Positions 8,264 through 16,852 of a stretch of 45,233 nt of DNA are shown piece by piece. The stretch covers positions 1-45,233 of IMG/VR virus record IMGVR_UViG_3300034103_000313, one strand, 5' to 3'. This DNA comes from a virus. Made by a program: the position numbers and the translations under genes. Positions within the stretch are counted from its first letter, which is position 1. The number at the start of each line of letters is the position of its first letter. The notes under the pieces are model-generated. The model made no database searches. It had not been told where the DNA came from and was given only the letters and a program-made list of their open reading frames with translations.

Positions 8264-9343
8264 ATGACAACAGTTCACGAATTTAATAATTTAGAAAATG
8301 AAGTTTTCTATAAGAATACACAGGATAGGATCTATTATACAAGTGATCCTAAAGAACTGGGTATATTTGAAAGAGAATGGCTTAACAGCCTTAAAAAAGA
8401 GATAGTAAAACAATCTACATATCAGCACAATGTTTTGGTTAATTTGACATGGTTTAATGCAAATTGGGATAAGACAAAGCCATTGATAGATTTGGTAGAA
8501 AGTTTGGGCACCGACAAAGAAGTTAAAATATGGTATGCAGGATCAATTGATGGTAATTATTGGATTACATACTCCAACATGAATTTTTATCATTATTTGA
8601 CTGGAAAAGGTTATACTTCTTCGTTTGTAGGATTTTCTGATGAACATTGGCATTCTTGGATACCAAGTTGGTTTGTTGATAGTAATTTGAGAGCAGATAC
8701 TAATCAAATGATGCTTAACCATGATCCTAAAAACTTATATTTAGCCTACAACAGAAAACCTAGCATTCATCGGAAGTGGCTAGTAGATTCACTAAAAGAA
8801 AATAACTTGCTTAACAGAGGATGGATAACTTTTGAGCAAGGTCATTATCCAGAGATTGACAGCAAGACCGGAGAAACAGATCAAGAAAAGCATTCTAGTG
8901 ATACTAGATTTACTCGACCGGAAGATACATGTTCTTTGGGTGATTTGAATATATGGCGAGACAGTTATCTAGTAGTAGTAAGCGAAACAGAACACAATGA
9001 CCCATGGCACTTATCTGAAAAAACATGGAAACCTATCTTTGGTATGAGACCATTCTTAATCAATGGTAGCAGAGAAGTTTATAAAATACTTGAAAAGCTT
9101 GACCTATATACACCTAAAGACTTGTTTAAGAATGTTGACTTAGATTGTCATTACGAAAGTGTTGTCAAACAAATTCAGGCGCTTTATAACAAGACACCTG
9201 ATGAGTTGTATAGATTGTGGGAAGATCAGTTTGAAATGCTATTATACAATCGTCAACGAATGTTTGAGATTGCCAATGTAGATCGAACCAAGATACTAAA
9301 TTGGCCTCAAGCTAAATCTTATTCTGTACCTGTATTAGCGTGA
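8264..9343 (+). CDS. Glycosyltransferase-like phage protein, paralogue of the 6655 gene
   Basis: A 359-residue protein. An in-frame ATG ten codons upstream (8234) would lie before the promoter, so I use 8264. The C-terminal half has YLVVVSETE, then LSEKTWKP, then PFLINGSREVYKILEKLDLYT, the same motif order as in the 6655 gene although overall identity is low. A segment LYLAYNRKPSIHRKWLV in the middle recalls the N-R-x-x-x-H-R pattern of other phage proteins of this family. Transcription is from a consensus late promoter with no leader. It overlaps the convergent 9319-9606 gene by 25 bases. The sugar donor and acceptor are unknown. Confidence 0.5.
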   Translation: MTTVHEFNNLENEVFYKNTQDRIYYTSDPKELGIFEREWLNSLKKEIVKQSTYQHNVLVNLTWFNANWDKTKPLIDLVESLGTDKEVKIWYAGSIDGNYWITYSNMNFYHYLTGKGYTSSFVGFSDEHWHSWIPSWFVDSNLRADTNQMMLNHDPKNLYLAYNRKPSIHRKWLVDSLKENNLLNRGWITFEQGHYPEIDSKTGETDQEKHSSDTRFTRPEDTCSLGDLNIWRDSYLVVVSETEHNDPWHLSEKTWKPIFGMRPFLINGSREVYKILEKLDLYTPKDLFKNVDLDCHYESVVKQIQALYNKTPDELYRLWEDQFEMLLYNRQRMFEIANVDRTKILNWPQAKSYSVPVLA

Positions 9344-9606
9344 TTCATACCCAATGTACTAATACTGAACGCGCCGGCTGAACCTGCAACATTGATATAT
9401 GCTATATAATTACCTTGCCCAATTAAGAAATTGTTATCTACAGTATTAGCAGGAATAATTTCACATGCGGTTAAGTTTGCAGTAACACTAGAGTTACCTA
9501 CTGCTATTGCAATTGCTGATGTAGTTGTAGCAATACGAACTTTATCAGTAGTTGCTACTGTTGTTAACTGACTTGTACTGTTTGCTGTGTAAATTGCTGA
9601 TGCCAT
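9319..9606 (-). CDS. Small virion-type protein
   Basis: A 95-residue uncharged protein rich in Thr, Ala, Asn and Ile, with the composition of the neighbouring structural proteins. Its gene begins 13 bases after the stop of the 981-residue fibre-like gene, behind TAGGAAAA, so it is probably translated from the same late transcript. A role as a small decoration or fibre-associated subunit is inferred from composition and position only. Its 3' end overlaps the convergent 8264-9343 gene. Confidence 0.6.
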   Translation of the reverse strand: MASAIYTANSTSQLTTVATTDKVRIATTTSAIAIAVGNSSVTANLTACEIIPANTVDNNFLIGQGNYIAYINVAGSAGAFSISTLGMNHANTGTE

Positions 9607-9619
9607 TTTGTTTTCCTAA

Positions 9620-12565
9620 TTATAATCTTCCGACGGCGACTTCAATAACGCCTTCTATACCGTCAAAGTTTTCTAATGCTTTGCCGATGACTGTTCCCAT
9701 TTGTGGGTTGTTCCATGGTCTTGCAAATCCATTGCCTGCACTAACCATCATGTCTCCCTTACGCACTGTACCACGTACCTTAGTAGGTACACGACCTTGC
9801 AGTGCGATTGCTATTGCGATGCCCGGGCATTTTGTATTCATTGCATATGCTGGATCAGTGGAAACTACGCCTGCAACTCTTGCTGTTCCGTCTTGTGCTA
9901 ATGTAACTTCTTTATCACCACCAAACTCTAATACTGTACCGGGCTCATAATGAGCGTCAGCTTCATAGTATTCTGCTAAGTCAGCGTATGTTGCATTTAA
10001 TCTTGATCCTGCACTCAATGTCCAGTTACCAGTGATCTCGCCCGCAGTAGTATTTGCACCGGTAGTCAATACATTTGCAGTAATTCCACCGCCACCGCTT
10101 TGTCCTACAACAATACTACCATTACTACCTACAGTAAACTGGCTTGTGCCGCCAACTTGTAAATCTAATAAGAAGCTTCCAACTGCACTATTAGTGTTTG
10201 TGATATTCTGTCTAATGCCTGTAAATGCGACACTTGCATTATTCCATGTTTGCGTTATTAATATAGGTGTTGTTGCAGTAATAGAACCACTAGCTACACT
10301 TAGTCCTGACAATGTGCCTACACTAGTAATGTTTGCTTGTGCCGCGTTGGTTACTGTGTTAGCAGTTGATGCATGTGTAGCATTTGCTACAGTGCCAGTA
10401 ACGTTAGCACCCGGAATGCTTGTCAACCCAGTTGCCGCACCATAGAATGCGGCTGCGTAAACATTACCACCAACACCTACACCACCTGCAACTTCTAATG
10501 CACCTGTTGTTGTAGAACTAGATGCAGTAGTAAATCTAACGTTCATATGAGTATCATCAATGATAACTCTATCAGACAATGTTTGTACTGTATTTCCTGT
10601 ACTGCCCGTTGTAGCTGTTTGAAAAGTGATCTTACCTACAGTTGCATTACCAGTACTTGCACCTGCTTTGATCGCAATATCGCCACCGATATGATTTAAG
10701 CCGGCCGCCTCGCCGCCGGCTATCGTCATGTCGCCCCCGGCACCATCATATGTACCTCCAGTGATTATAACGTTACCACCTTTAGCACCATATGTATTAG
10801 CACTAGCACCTGATGTTATAGTTACGGTACCGCCTTGACCTTGTCCATAACCTTCACCACCTGATAGTGTAGCAAGGCCACCAGCTGCATTACCAGTAGC
10901 AGATGCGTTACCACCGTAAACATATAGTCCACCACCTACGCCAGTGCCGTTACCAGTTCCGCCGGTAAGGTTAATGTTTCCACCAGAGTCGTTTAGTGTC
11001 GTAGTTGCCCCACCGGTAATGTTCAGATCATCACCTGTTGTACCAAATGTTGAAATATCATTTGCTGTTAACTGACCAGACACAATCAATGACGTTAATG
11101 TACCTACACTAGTTACGTTTGGTTGAGCCGCTGTAGTTAATGTTCCACCTAACAATGTAGAACTCAATGCACCTGTTGCGGCATTGAATGTTAAGTTTGC
11201 GTTTGAGCCTTCTGCAACGTTGCCTGTTGCGGCATTAGCAAGTACTGGATAAAATGTTCCGGTTGTAACATCAGCTACACTAATAAAATCTGCAACGTTT
11301 GCATAAGCAACGTTTAAATTTGCTACTCGTGTTGTACTTGATACTGTTAATGGGGCAGTGCCGGTTGATACGTTTGATATTAACCTACTTGCTGTAACAT
11401 TGCCTGCTGTATCTAAGTTAGATCCTCTAATATTACCTACCGCTGTAATTGTAGTGTTAGCATATAGTATTGTTGCTGACAGATTACCTGTAGCTGCATT
11501 GAAGCCTAAGTTAGCATTAGCACCTAATGCTCTATTTGCAGTAGCGCTACCATTGACAAATACAGGAAAGAATGTTCCTGTATTTTGTAAAGTAGTAACA
11601 CCAAAGTCACTTACGTTAGAGTATGTTACATTTAAATTACCGACACGGGTTGTACTTGTAACTGCTAGTGGTGCTGTACCGACAGCTACATTTGAAACTA
11701 ATCTTGATGCGGTAACTGTTCCGGTAGCATTTAAATTGCCTACGTTAGCATTGCCACTAACTGCTAGAATATTGTTAGTATAATCCCATGTAAAGTCAGC
11801 ATCACCGTCTAAGACGCCGCTATTGTTAAACTGAACAGTACCTGAACTGCCACCGGCTACTCCTGTGCCTCCACCAGTCCCGGAAATAACGCTAGTAGCA
11901 ATAGCAACGTTTGGAGTTGATGCCCCTAAGTTTGTGCCAACGGCTGCTATTGTTCTACCGGAATCAGTGAATAAGCTCACGTTTCCTGAAGTTGCATAAT
12001 TTACTGATAGTGTAATATAAAAAGTCTGTCCGTTAACAATAGAGTTAGCGTTAGCACCATTAGCTCCTGTAATAGTGACTGCTGTACCATTAGTATATGG
12101 AACTGTATTTGCTACTCGCATTACGATTGGAGTTGCATTACTTAATGAAATGATTGGAGTATATAATGTGCCCTTAGGAGTCCAGGCTAGATTGCCTAAG
12201 CCGTCTGTTTCTAACACATATCCGATGGCGCCGCCACCAATACTTACATTAGCGACATTTCCTAAGTCAATTAATCCACCTGCATCCCCGCCACGATTGA
12301 CCCAATTTGTTCCATCATATGCTAAAATTTGACCATCGTCTACTGAAATAGCTGATATATCTAAGTTACCAACGGAACCCTCAAGTTGACTAAACGCAAT
12401 ATTTGAATAAGAAGTGAGAACCTCAATGTTCTCATTTGGGGAAACTTTACCGATAAACAGTCGTTTAGCATCACTAGCAAAACCAAACTCAGCCTCATCA
12501 AGCTGTGGTAAGTCAACGATGTTTCCCGAACGTTGTTGGATTTTTGAGATTTGTACTATAGCCAT
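9620..12565 (-). CDS. Tail-fibre-like structural protein
   Basis: A 981-residue protein. The N-terminus (1-40), VQISKIQQRSG...LPQLDEAEFGFA...RLFIGK, matches the N-terminal domain found in phage tropism determinants and T4-like cyanophage fibres. Residues 285-367 and 391-472 are two tandem related modules (TASRLxSNV, GTAPL, STTRV, NLNV). Residues about 525-640 are glycine-rich with GG-x-x-x-x-x-GG repeats. Residues about 860-981 form a compact C-terminal domain beginning YADLAEYYEAD, also seen at the end of other T4-like fibre proteins. It is probably a receptor-binding or whisker-like fibre. Expression is from a late promoter with a leader of about 22 bases. Confidence 0.75.
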   Translation of the reverse strand: MAIVQISKIQQRSGNIVDLPQLDEAEFGFASDAKRLFIGKVSPNENIEVLTSYSNIAFSQLEGSVGNLDISAISVDDGQILAYDGTNWVNRGGDAGGLIDLGNVANVSIGGGAIGYVLETDGLGNLAWTPKGTLYTPIISLSNATPIVMRVANTVPYTNGTAVTITGANGANANSIVNGQTFYITLSVNYATSGNVSLFTDSGRTIAAVGTNLGASTPNVAIATSVISGTGGGTGVAGGSSGTVQFNNSGVLDGDADFTWDYTNNILAVSGNANVGNLNATGTVTASRLVSNVAVGTAPLAVTSTTRVGNLNVTYSNVSDFGVTTLQNTGTFFPVFVNGSATANRALGANANLGFNAATGNLSATILYANTTITAVGNIRGSNLDTAGNVTASRLISNVSTGTAPLTVSSTTRVANLNVAYANVADFISVADVTTGTFYPVLANAATGNVAEGSNANLTFNAATGALSSTLLGGTLTTAAQPNVTSVGTLTSLIVSGQLTANDISTFGTTGDDLNITGGATTTLNDSGGNINLTGGTGNGTGVGGGLYVYGGNASATGNAAGGLATLSGGEGYGQGQGGTVTITSGASANTYGAKGGNVIITGGTYDGAGGDMTIAGGEAAGLNHIGGDIAIKAGASTGNATVGKITFQTATTGSTGNTVQTLSDRVIIDDTHMNVRFTTASSSTTTGALEVAGGVGVGGNVYAAAFYGAATGLTSIPGANVTGTVANATHASTANTVTNAAQANITSVGTLSGLSVASGSITATTPILITQTWNNASVAFTGIRQNITNTNSAVGSFLLDLQVGGTSQFTVGSNGSIVVGQSGGGGITANVLTTGANTTAGEITGNWTLSAGSRLNATYADLAEYYEADAHYEPGTVLEFGGDKEVTLAQDGTARVAGVVSTDPAYAMNTKCPGIAIAIALQGRVPTKVRGTVRKGDMMVSAGNGFARPWNNPQMGTVIGKALENFDGIEGVIEVAVGRL
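11150..11713 (-). repeat. Tandem repeat of about 83 residues within the fibre-like gene
   Basis: Two copies coding for residues 285-367 and 391-472 align throughout: TASRL(V/I)SNV, GTAPL, STTRV, NLNV, then TGTF(F/Y)PV, ANL, FNAATG, LS. The copies have diverged at many positions, so this is an old duplication and not a recent one. Confidence 0.75.
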
Positions 12566-12593
12566 AAGTGTATTCTTTTAAAAGATTTACACT

Positions 12594-12601
12594 TATTTAT
12601 C
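12594..12601 (-). promoter_or_regulatory. Late promoter box for the fibre-like gene
   Basis: GATAAATA on the minus strand, with predicted start near 12588 and a leader of about 22 bases. It lies just after the stop of the plus-coordinate-adjacent nuclease gene. Confidence 0.65.
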
Positions 12602-12609
12602 TTAAATGG

Positions 12610-13296
12610 TCATAGTAACTTCATGTAGTATTGTTCAACTCGTCGGAACCATAGGTCAGTGTATTTGTCGAATTCAGCACCCTCGATAATAAATTCTTGG
12701 TATATATTATCTGCCGAACACATAAAAATTACACCCTTTTGAATCTTTGTTCCGTGAACTTCATTGTGTGCATTAGCATAAGCGGCTAACTGGATGAAGT
12801 AGTCATCTATCCATTCACGCTTCTTGAGTTTGTTTGTTTGTTTATGATCCATGATAGCTTCAGCACCATCATGCACACCGCACAAGTCAGTCGTACCTGC
12901 ATAAATCTTAGGGAAGTACAACGGAACTTCAGTACCCCAGTATTCAGTACACTTGATCATGCCTTGTTCAATGATAGACCTAGCCATTTTATTACTTTGA
13001 ATAGAGTAGGGATTAGAACCCGGTTCACCAACAAGTCCAGTCTTGACATAATCTTCAAGCCACTTGTGCATACGAGTGCCACGCCCGGCAGCTTCAGTAG
13101 TAATCTCTTGTGCTTTTTGCACACCTACTCGCTTTCGCCAGTTTTGAAGTGCTTGTTTAGATTCTTCTGACTTAGTTGCATCTAGAATCGTAGTAACGCT
13201 AGGTAGTTTCTCACCGTCTGGTGTAGCATAACGGCGTTTTCCGTCTATTTCTACTCTAGACATTGGTACATAGTTAAATTTGTTAGGTATATACAT
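12610..13296 (-). CDS. PD-(D/E)XK exonuclease, MGME1/RecB-like
   Basis: A 228-residue nuclease of the RecB/Cas4/MGME1 type. Visible motifs: GRGTRMH with H77, TEVPL with E123, GTTDL with D137, the D150-x-K152 pair in IMDHKQ, and QLAAYA with Q169. These form the two-metal site of 5'-3' or single-strand exonucleases. Related genes occur in T4-like cyanophages and act in DNA processing. I place the start at ATG 13296, two bases after the stop of the SGNH-like gene; a GTG at 13311 would add five residues. The gene is translated as part of the 12.6-15.4 kb group. Confidence 0.85.
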   Translation of the reverse strand: MYIPNKFNYVPMSRVEIDGKRRYATPDGEKLPSVTTILDATKSEESKQALQNWRKRVGVQKAQEITTEAAGRGTRMHKWLEDYVKTGLVGEPGSNPYSIQSNKMARSIIEQGMIKCTEYWGTEVPLYFPKIYAGTTDLCGVHDGAEAIMDHKQTNKLKKREWIDDYFIQLAAYANAHNEVHGTKIQKGVIFMCSADNIYQEFIIEGAEFDKYTDLWFRRVEQYYMKLL

Positions 13297-13297
13297 A

Positions 13298-14050
13298 TTA
13301 TTCCCAGGCACTGTTCATTACCGATCCGGATTTATCTTTATCATTGAATTCTGTTAATGACAAATAAGTATCGTTAACTGGTATAATAGCTTCATATTTT
13401 GTCATTAGCGCATCGTACAAATAATCTGAAACAATCTCCATTGCTTCAATTCCATCGTGACCGCAAGGTAATTTTTCACAGTGTTCTACCATTCGGGATA
13501 CAGGGTCAATTGTATTAGTTGAAGTTTTTATATAGTCTACTATATTTTTATATTTTTCTAATATAGGATGAGTTTCTTGATTCTCATATTCTGTAAAAAA
13601 TGTAGCTAAGTTAGGAATATTTTTTGATTTAAACAATGCATCTAATGACAACTGATACAACATTGTTCTTCTAAGAAAATCTTCTTCACTCCAGTTATCT
13701 AATAGCGCAGCCTCATAAAAATTGTTAGGTTTAGCTTCTGGAAATGCGATAGATGAGTAACCCTCTGGTAAGTGCTTGTGATAATACTTCCTACACCATG
13801 CTTCTCGGCGCCATGTTTGAGACCATCCTACGATGTATAGGGGTTTACTGTTGTTTGGTAGATCGTCAAAATAGTATTCATAGATGCGTCTATGAATTGT
13901 ATCATTTCCTGATCCAGGAACTGCTAAATTGACTACAGGGATGTTTAATTTTTTAGCCAATAAAGCTGGCCAGCCTTGAGTCTTGGGATCTTCTAAACCT
14001 TGACAGTATGTCCAGCTGCAACCATTGACTACTAAGTGTGTTATTTCCAT
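13298..14050 (-). CDS. SGNH hydrolase-like protein
   Basis: A 250-residue protein. Block I is NGCSW (Ser12 as nucleophile, with Cys replacing the usual Asp of GDSL), block III is PGSGND (Asn49), and a possible catalytic His is H198 in CGHDG. These are the SGNH hydrolase blocks, but the Asp-x-x-His pattern of block V is not standard, so the enzyme may have a diverged triad. SGNH enzymes remove acyl groups from polysaccharides or lipids. Its start codon overlaps the stop of the IscA-like gene (TAATG). A shorter SGNH-like protein begins at the left window edge. Confidence 0.65.
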   Translation of the reverse strand: MEITHLVVNGCSWTYCQGLEDPKTQGWPALLAKKLNIPVVNLAVPGSGNDTIHRRIYEYYFDDLPNNSKPLYIVGWSQTWRREAWCRKYYHKHLPEGYSSIAFPEAKPNNFYEAALLDNWSEEDFLRRTMLYQLSLDALFKSKNIPNLATFFTEYENQETHPILEKYKNIVDYIKTSTNTIDPVSRMVEHCEKLPCGHDGIEAMEIVSDYLYDALMTKYEAIIPVNDTYLSLTEFNDKDKSGSVMNSAWE

Positions 14051-14370
14051 TATATCCTAAAGCTTTCTCCACACCCACAGCGATCACGTTCGTTTGGATT
14101 CCTGAATTCAAAGCCTTCATTTAATCCGTTTTTAGCATAATCAACAATCATGCCTTGAACATATGGGCAACTTTTGGGGTCTATGTATATAGCGCACCCA
14201 TCGCACTCCACTTTTAAATCACTGTCTATCGGTGTATCGACAAACTCTAGTACGTATGCAAGCCCTGAGCATCCGGTAGTTTTTACAGCTATCCGTATAC
14301 CCGAGCCTTTTCCTCTTCTTTGTATTTGCTGTTTTATCTTCTTGATTGCAGGTTCAGTAGCTGAAATCAT
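14050..14370 (-). CDS. A-type iron-sulphur cluster carrier (IscA/HesB-like)
   Basis: A 106-residue protein with the complete A-type carrier signature: Cys34 in TTGCSG, and Cys98 and Cys100 in RCGCGESF, plus the family segment G-x-R-I/V near residues 24-30. Such proteins deliver Fe-S clusters to apo-proteins and occur as auxiliary genes in T4-like marine phages. Full length, with all three ligands, so probably active. The start overlaps the end of the 14367-14690 gene by four bases. It sits among late-type genes, so it may serve a virion or late metabolic need; no client protein is evident next to it. Confidence 0.92.
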   Translation of the reverse strand: MISATEPAIKKIKQQIQRRGKGSGIRIAVKTTGCSGLAYVLEFVDTPIDSDLKVECDGCAIYIDPKSCPYVQGMIVDYAKNGLNEGFEFRNPNERDRCGCGESFRI

Positions 14371-14690
14371 TTTTGACCAGTGGCTTTTTTAGCCATGCCT
14401 GCAACAATGCCTTGGCTCTCATCTTCAGGTGGTGCTTCTGGAGTACCAAATCCTTTGAAAACAATTTTGTCGCCCTGAATATTAGAGATAAGATTTTTTA
14501 GAGGAAGTTTTTTAATCATATCGTACAAGTCTGTCTTGTCGTATATGATATCATATTTTTTCAGATATTGCAAGAAATCGGGAACCAACATATTAGGGTC
14601 AGCCTCCCCTTGTTCTAAATCTGATTTAAGCTGGTCAGCTATGGCTACAAGTTTTGTAATCATAGGATCAGCAAATTCGTAGAGGCGCAT
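14367..14690 (-). CDS. Hypothetical protein (MRLYEF N-terminus)
   Basis: A 107-residue mostly helical acidic protein with a disordered C-terminus rich in Pro, Glu and Gly. The N-terminal MRLYEF resembles the start of the 18041-19072 protein (MRLNDF) and of many late proteins in environmental T4-like phages. It starts three bases after the stop of the 14694-15419 gene. No function is recognised. Confidence 0.6.
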   Translation of the reverse strand: MRLYEFADPMITKLVAIADQLKSDLEQGEADPNMLVPDFLQYLKKYDIIYDKTDLYDMIKKLPLKNLISNIQGDKIVFKGFGTPEAPPEDESQGIVAGMAKKATGQK

Positions 14691-14693
14691 TAA

Positions 14694-15419
14694 TTACCTC
14701 TTGGCACGACCTACCGCGCCACCTACATCTGGTTCAGGTTCTTCCAAATCAGGACCCATATCAGTAGTCACATCGGAGTCCATATCTGCACCTAATTCAG
14801 CATCCATGCCAGCGTCCATGCCTGCCATTTCGTCACCCATACCAGTGTCTAATCCTGCATCCATACCAGCATCAGCAAAGCCACCGCCTTGACCAGTAAT
14901 ACTGTCACGAGCAGACTTCAATGCAGAGAAAGCCTCTTTCAATGCACCGCTTAATGTATCTAGTTGACCAGAAACTTGATCGTTGTATGATTGTGCTTCA
15001 TTGACACCAATCTCAGATTCAATAGAATCGACCAATGCAGGTAGTTCTTTGACTTGCATTTGACCAATGCTTTCTAGCATTTTTTGTACGCTATCCACTA
15101 GGTCTTGTGCTGCCAAAACAACTTGAGACTTGTCTACTTCTTCATTCTCTACAACGATACGAGTTCTTGGTTGACTCAATAATTCATTGTAACGCTGAAC
15201 TAAAGCCTGTTCCATAAATACAAGTTTCATGTAGCTAGGGCTAGTTTGGTTTCTGTGGAAGTCAGTAGATTCTTTGGCTTCATTTGCCAAAGTGCGGACT
15301 TTTTGTAGCATTTTCTGCGTGTCATTTTTTGTCATGCCTGTTACATCAAAGGACATTTGATAGTTCTCTGATAATGCTTTAGGTGCATAAGTTTTTTTGT
15401 CAAAATCGGTTAATTTCAT
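14694..15419 (-). CDS. Late helical protein with acidic Met/Gly/Asp-rich tail
   Basis: A 241-residue protein. Residues about 20-175 are helical with coiled-coil character. Residues about 176-241 are an acidic low-complexity tail with repeats of the type AGMDAG and GMG-D, ending in a basic GRAKR. It has a late promoter and an 18-base leader. Acidic helical late proteins of this shape in T4-like phages are often prohead core components, but I cannot show that here. Its codons for the tail look like slipped duplications of a Gly-Met-Asp unit. Confidence 0.6.
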   Translation of the reverse strand: MKLTDFDKKTYAPKALSENYQMSFDVTGMTKNDTQKMLQKVRTLANEAKESTDFHRNQTSPSYMKLVFMEQALVQRYNELLSQPRTRIVVENEEVDKSQVVLAAQDLVDSVQKMLESIGQMQVKELPALVDSIESEIGVNEAQSYNDQVSGQLDTLSGALKEAFSALKSARDSITGQGGGFADAGMDAGLDTGMGDEMAGMDAGMDAELGADMDSDVTTDMGPDLEEPEPDVGGAVGRAKR

Positions 15420-15443
15420 AGTTGTATTCCAAACGTTATAATA

Positions 15444-15451
15444 TATTTATC
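15444..15451 (-). promoter_or_regulatory. Late promoter box for the 14694-15419 gene
   Basis: GATAAATA on the minus strand, predicted start near 15438. It overlaps the last codons of the upstream 15447-15917 gene. Confidence 0.65.
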
Positions 15452-15917
15452 TTTTTGCTACAAACTTTCTAGTTTGCCAGTTTTTAGACTCATTTACAAA
15501 TGAAGCTAATTCTATTATCATCTGCTTTCTTTTTGCCTGTTCTTCACTTAATTTAGCGATATAAATCAGTTGATTCTCAGTATTACTGGTTTTTCTGATG
15601 AGGTTTTTGTGAACCTCAATACTAACTTCAGTACCTGCTAACATGTTGTCTAAGTATTCAATTCTTCTGGCTTGTGTAAATTTTGTTCTATTTTCAAAAA
15701 TACACCAAGTCAATGCGTTTTTTAATGATGAGAAAATTTTGACATCAGAGTTATACTTGAGATGGACTTCGTATCCAGTTTTAACTTGATGTACAGTGTA
15801 TCTATTAAAAAATTCATAGCTACCGTCATTATTTTGAATCATTGAGATATTAGACATGTTCTGCAAAAATTCTTTGCTAAGAAACTGGCTAATCTTGTTA
15901 ATCATTACATCATTCAT
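15447..15917 (-). CDS. Hypothetical phage protein
   Basis: A 156-residue basic protein, mixed alpha/beta in the first half (MIQNNDGSYEFFNRYTV, GYEVHLKY) and helical in the second. The ATG overlaps the end of the upstream gene by eight bases, and an alternative Met four codons later is possible. No ribosome binding site is obvious, so translation is probably coupled. No family is recognised. Confidence 0.6.
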   Translation of the reverse strand: MNDVMINKISQFLSKEFLQNMSNISMIQNNDGSYEFFNRYTVHQVKTGYEVHLKYNSDVKIFSSLKNALTWCIFENRTKFTQARRIEYLDNMLAGTEVSIEVHKNLIRKTSNTENQLIYIAKLSEEQAKRKQMIIELASFVNESKNWQTRKFVAKR

Positions 15918-16365
15918 ATTCTACTGTAAAATATATGTTTTTTAATTCGTCACTTGTATCTAAAAAGCTAGGAAGCTTTTCCCACTCAGTCCCGCATCGT
16001 ATCATGGGTACGCCGTTGCAATCATTATACAATGAACCCAACTCTGAGATACCATCATTGAATACACTATGATGGTGAATGTCGAATGAGAACTTCCAAC
16101 ATGGATAAGTCTCGTTTTCTAACTGTTGAAACAGAAATCCAAAGTTATCAAACTCATCAAATTTTATATCGACTCGTTTTGGCATCGACACTATTTCTGG
16201 TTGTGATCTCAGTGAGATTACTTGCAATATTGTATCAAAGTTTGCTTGCGTGTTTCTTTTCTTAATCCATTCCGTCATTTCTTGGTCATCGCCGGGTCGT
16301 GAACGATTCAATACACCGGTTTGTGTAATATCGAATAAGGTATGACAGGTGATTCTAAAACTCAT
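15910..16365 (-). CDS. Conserved T4-like phage protein, unknown function
   Basis: A 151-residue protein. I recognise the segments TLFDITQTGV, ANFDTILQVISLRSQPE, ELGSLYNDC and EWEKLPSFLDTS from conserved hypothetical proteins of T4-like cyanophages. The box TCTAAATA ends five bases before its ATG, so the predicted transcript begins at the start codon. This, and its position next to virion genes, suggests a late structural or assembly role. Confidence 0.7.
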   Translation of the reverse strand: MSFRITCHTLFDITQTGVLNRSRPGDDQEMTEWIKKRNTQANFDTILQVISLRSQPEIVSMPKRVDIKFDEFDNFGFLFQQLENETYPCWKFSFDIHHHSVFNDGISELGSLYNDCNGVPMIRCGTEWEKLPSFLDTSDELKNIYFTVEYE

Positions 16366-16369
16366 ATAG

Positions 16370-16377
16370 TATTTAGA
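16370..16377 (-). promoter_or_regulatory. Late promoter box, leaderless geometry
   Basis: TCTAAATA on the minus strand; +1 is predicted at 16364, one base inside the ATG at 16365. It lies between the terminator at 16384-16414 and the gene, so it restarts transcription after that terminator. Confidence 0.6.
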
Positions 16378-16383
16378 GAGGTA

Positions 16384-16414
16384 AAAAAACCCGAGAATAA
16401 ATCTCGGGTTTTTT
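16384..16414. terminator. Rho-independent terminator
   Basis: A perfect 13-bp stem: AAAAAACCCGAGA (16384-16396) with TCTCGGGTTTTTT (16402-16414), loop of five. It lies just after the stop of the 16428-16799 gene on the minus strand and would work in either direction. Confidence 0.93.
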
Positions 16415-16427
16415 AATTAAGTTAAAA

Positions 16428-16799
16428 TTAACCTGTGAATGTAGCAGTAGCTGCAACAGAAACGTTAGCACTTGTCCAAGCTGCTGTTAAAGCAGTGTCA
16501 AGTGAAGTTGTTGTCCATGCGCCAACTGGGTAAATAGCGATTGCCAATGTGTCATCTGTAGCGTTTGTGTACTCATAGATGTGCATAGTAGCTAATTGCT
16601 CAACAGTTTGGAACACTGTAGCGATGTTGTCAGCGATTTGTGAACCGTTACCAGTAATCGTGAAGAAGTCTAGCTTAGGACCTTGAGGCTGAACTGTAGC
16701 CGCAGAAGTTAAAGCATTGACGCCAGAGTTTGTATACGCTGGGCTATCGTAGTTGATTACGGGTAAAAAGTCACCGTTAACTCTTGTAAATTGTGCCAT
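16428..16799 (-). CDS. Small abundant-type virion protein
   Basis: A 123-residue neutral protein with the pattern MAQFTRVNGDF...QPQGPKLDFFTITG, which I recognise from virion-associated proteins of other T4-like phages. It is a complete monocistronic unit: late promoter, 40-base leader, strong ribosome binding site (AAGGA nine bases before ATG) and a strong terminator. That arrangement suggests high late expression, as for a decoration protein. The exact particle location is not known. Confidence 0.7.
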   Translation of the reverse strand: MAQFTRVNGDFLPVINYDSPAYTNSGVNALTSAATVQPQGPKLDFFTITGNGSQIADNIATVFQTVEQLATMHIYEYTNATDDTLAIAIYPVGAWTTTSLDTALTAAWTSANVSVAATATFTG

Positions 16800-16844
16800 G
16801 ATAAAATATCCTTAAAAAATTTGAATCCTACTGATTCATGTATA

Positions 16845-16852
16845 TATTTATG
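16845..16852 (-). promoter_or_regulatory. Late promoter box for the 16428-16799 gene
   Basis: CATAAATA on the minus strand, predicted start near 16839. The leader of about 40 bases carries AAGGA. Confidence 0.65.

Noticed and set aside
9552-12332. Long plus-strand open frames opposite the fibre-like gene (for example 10032-10445 and 11358-11783)
   Set aside because: They lie antisense to a clear virion gene and are Val/Pro/Ala-rich with no start signals, as expected from the mirror of a Thr/Gly/Asn-rich sequence.
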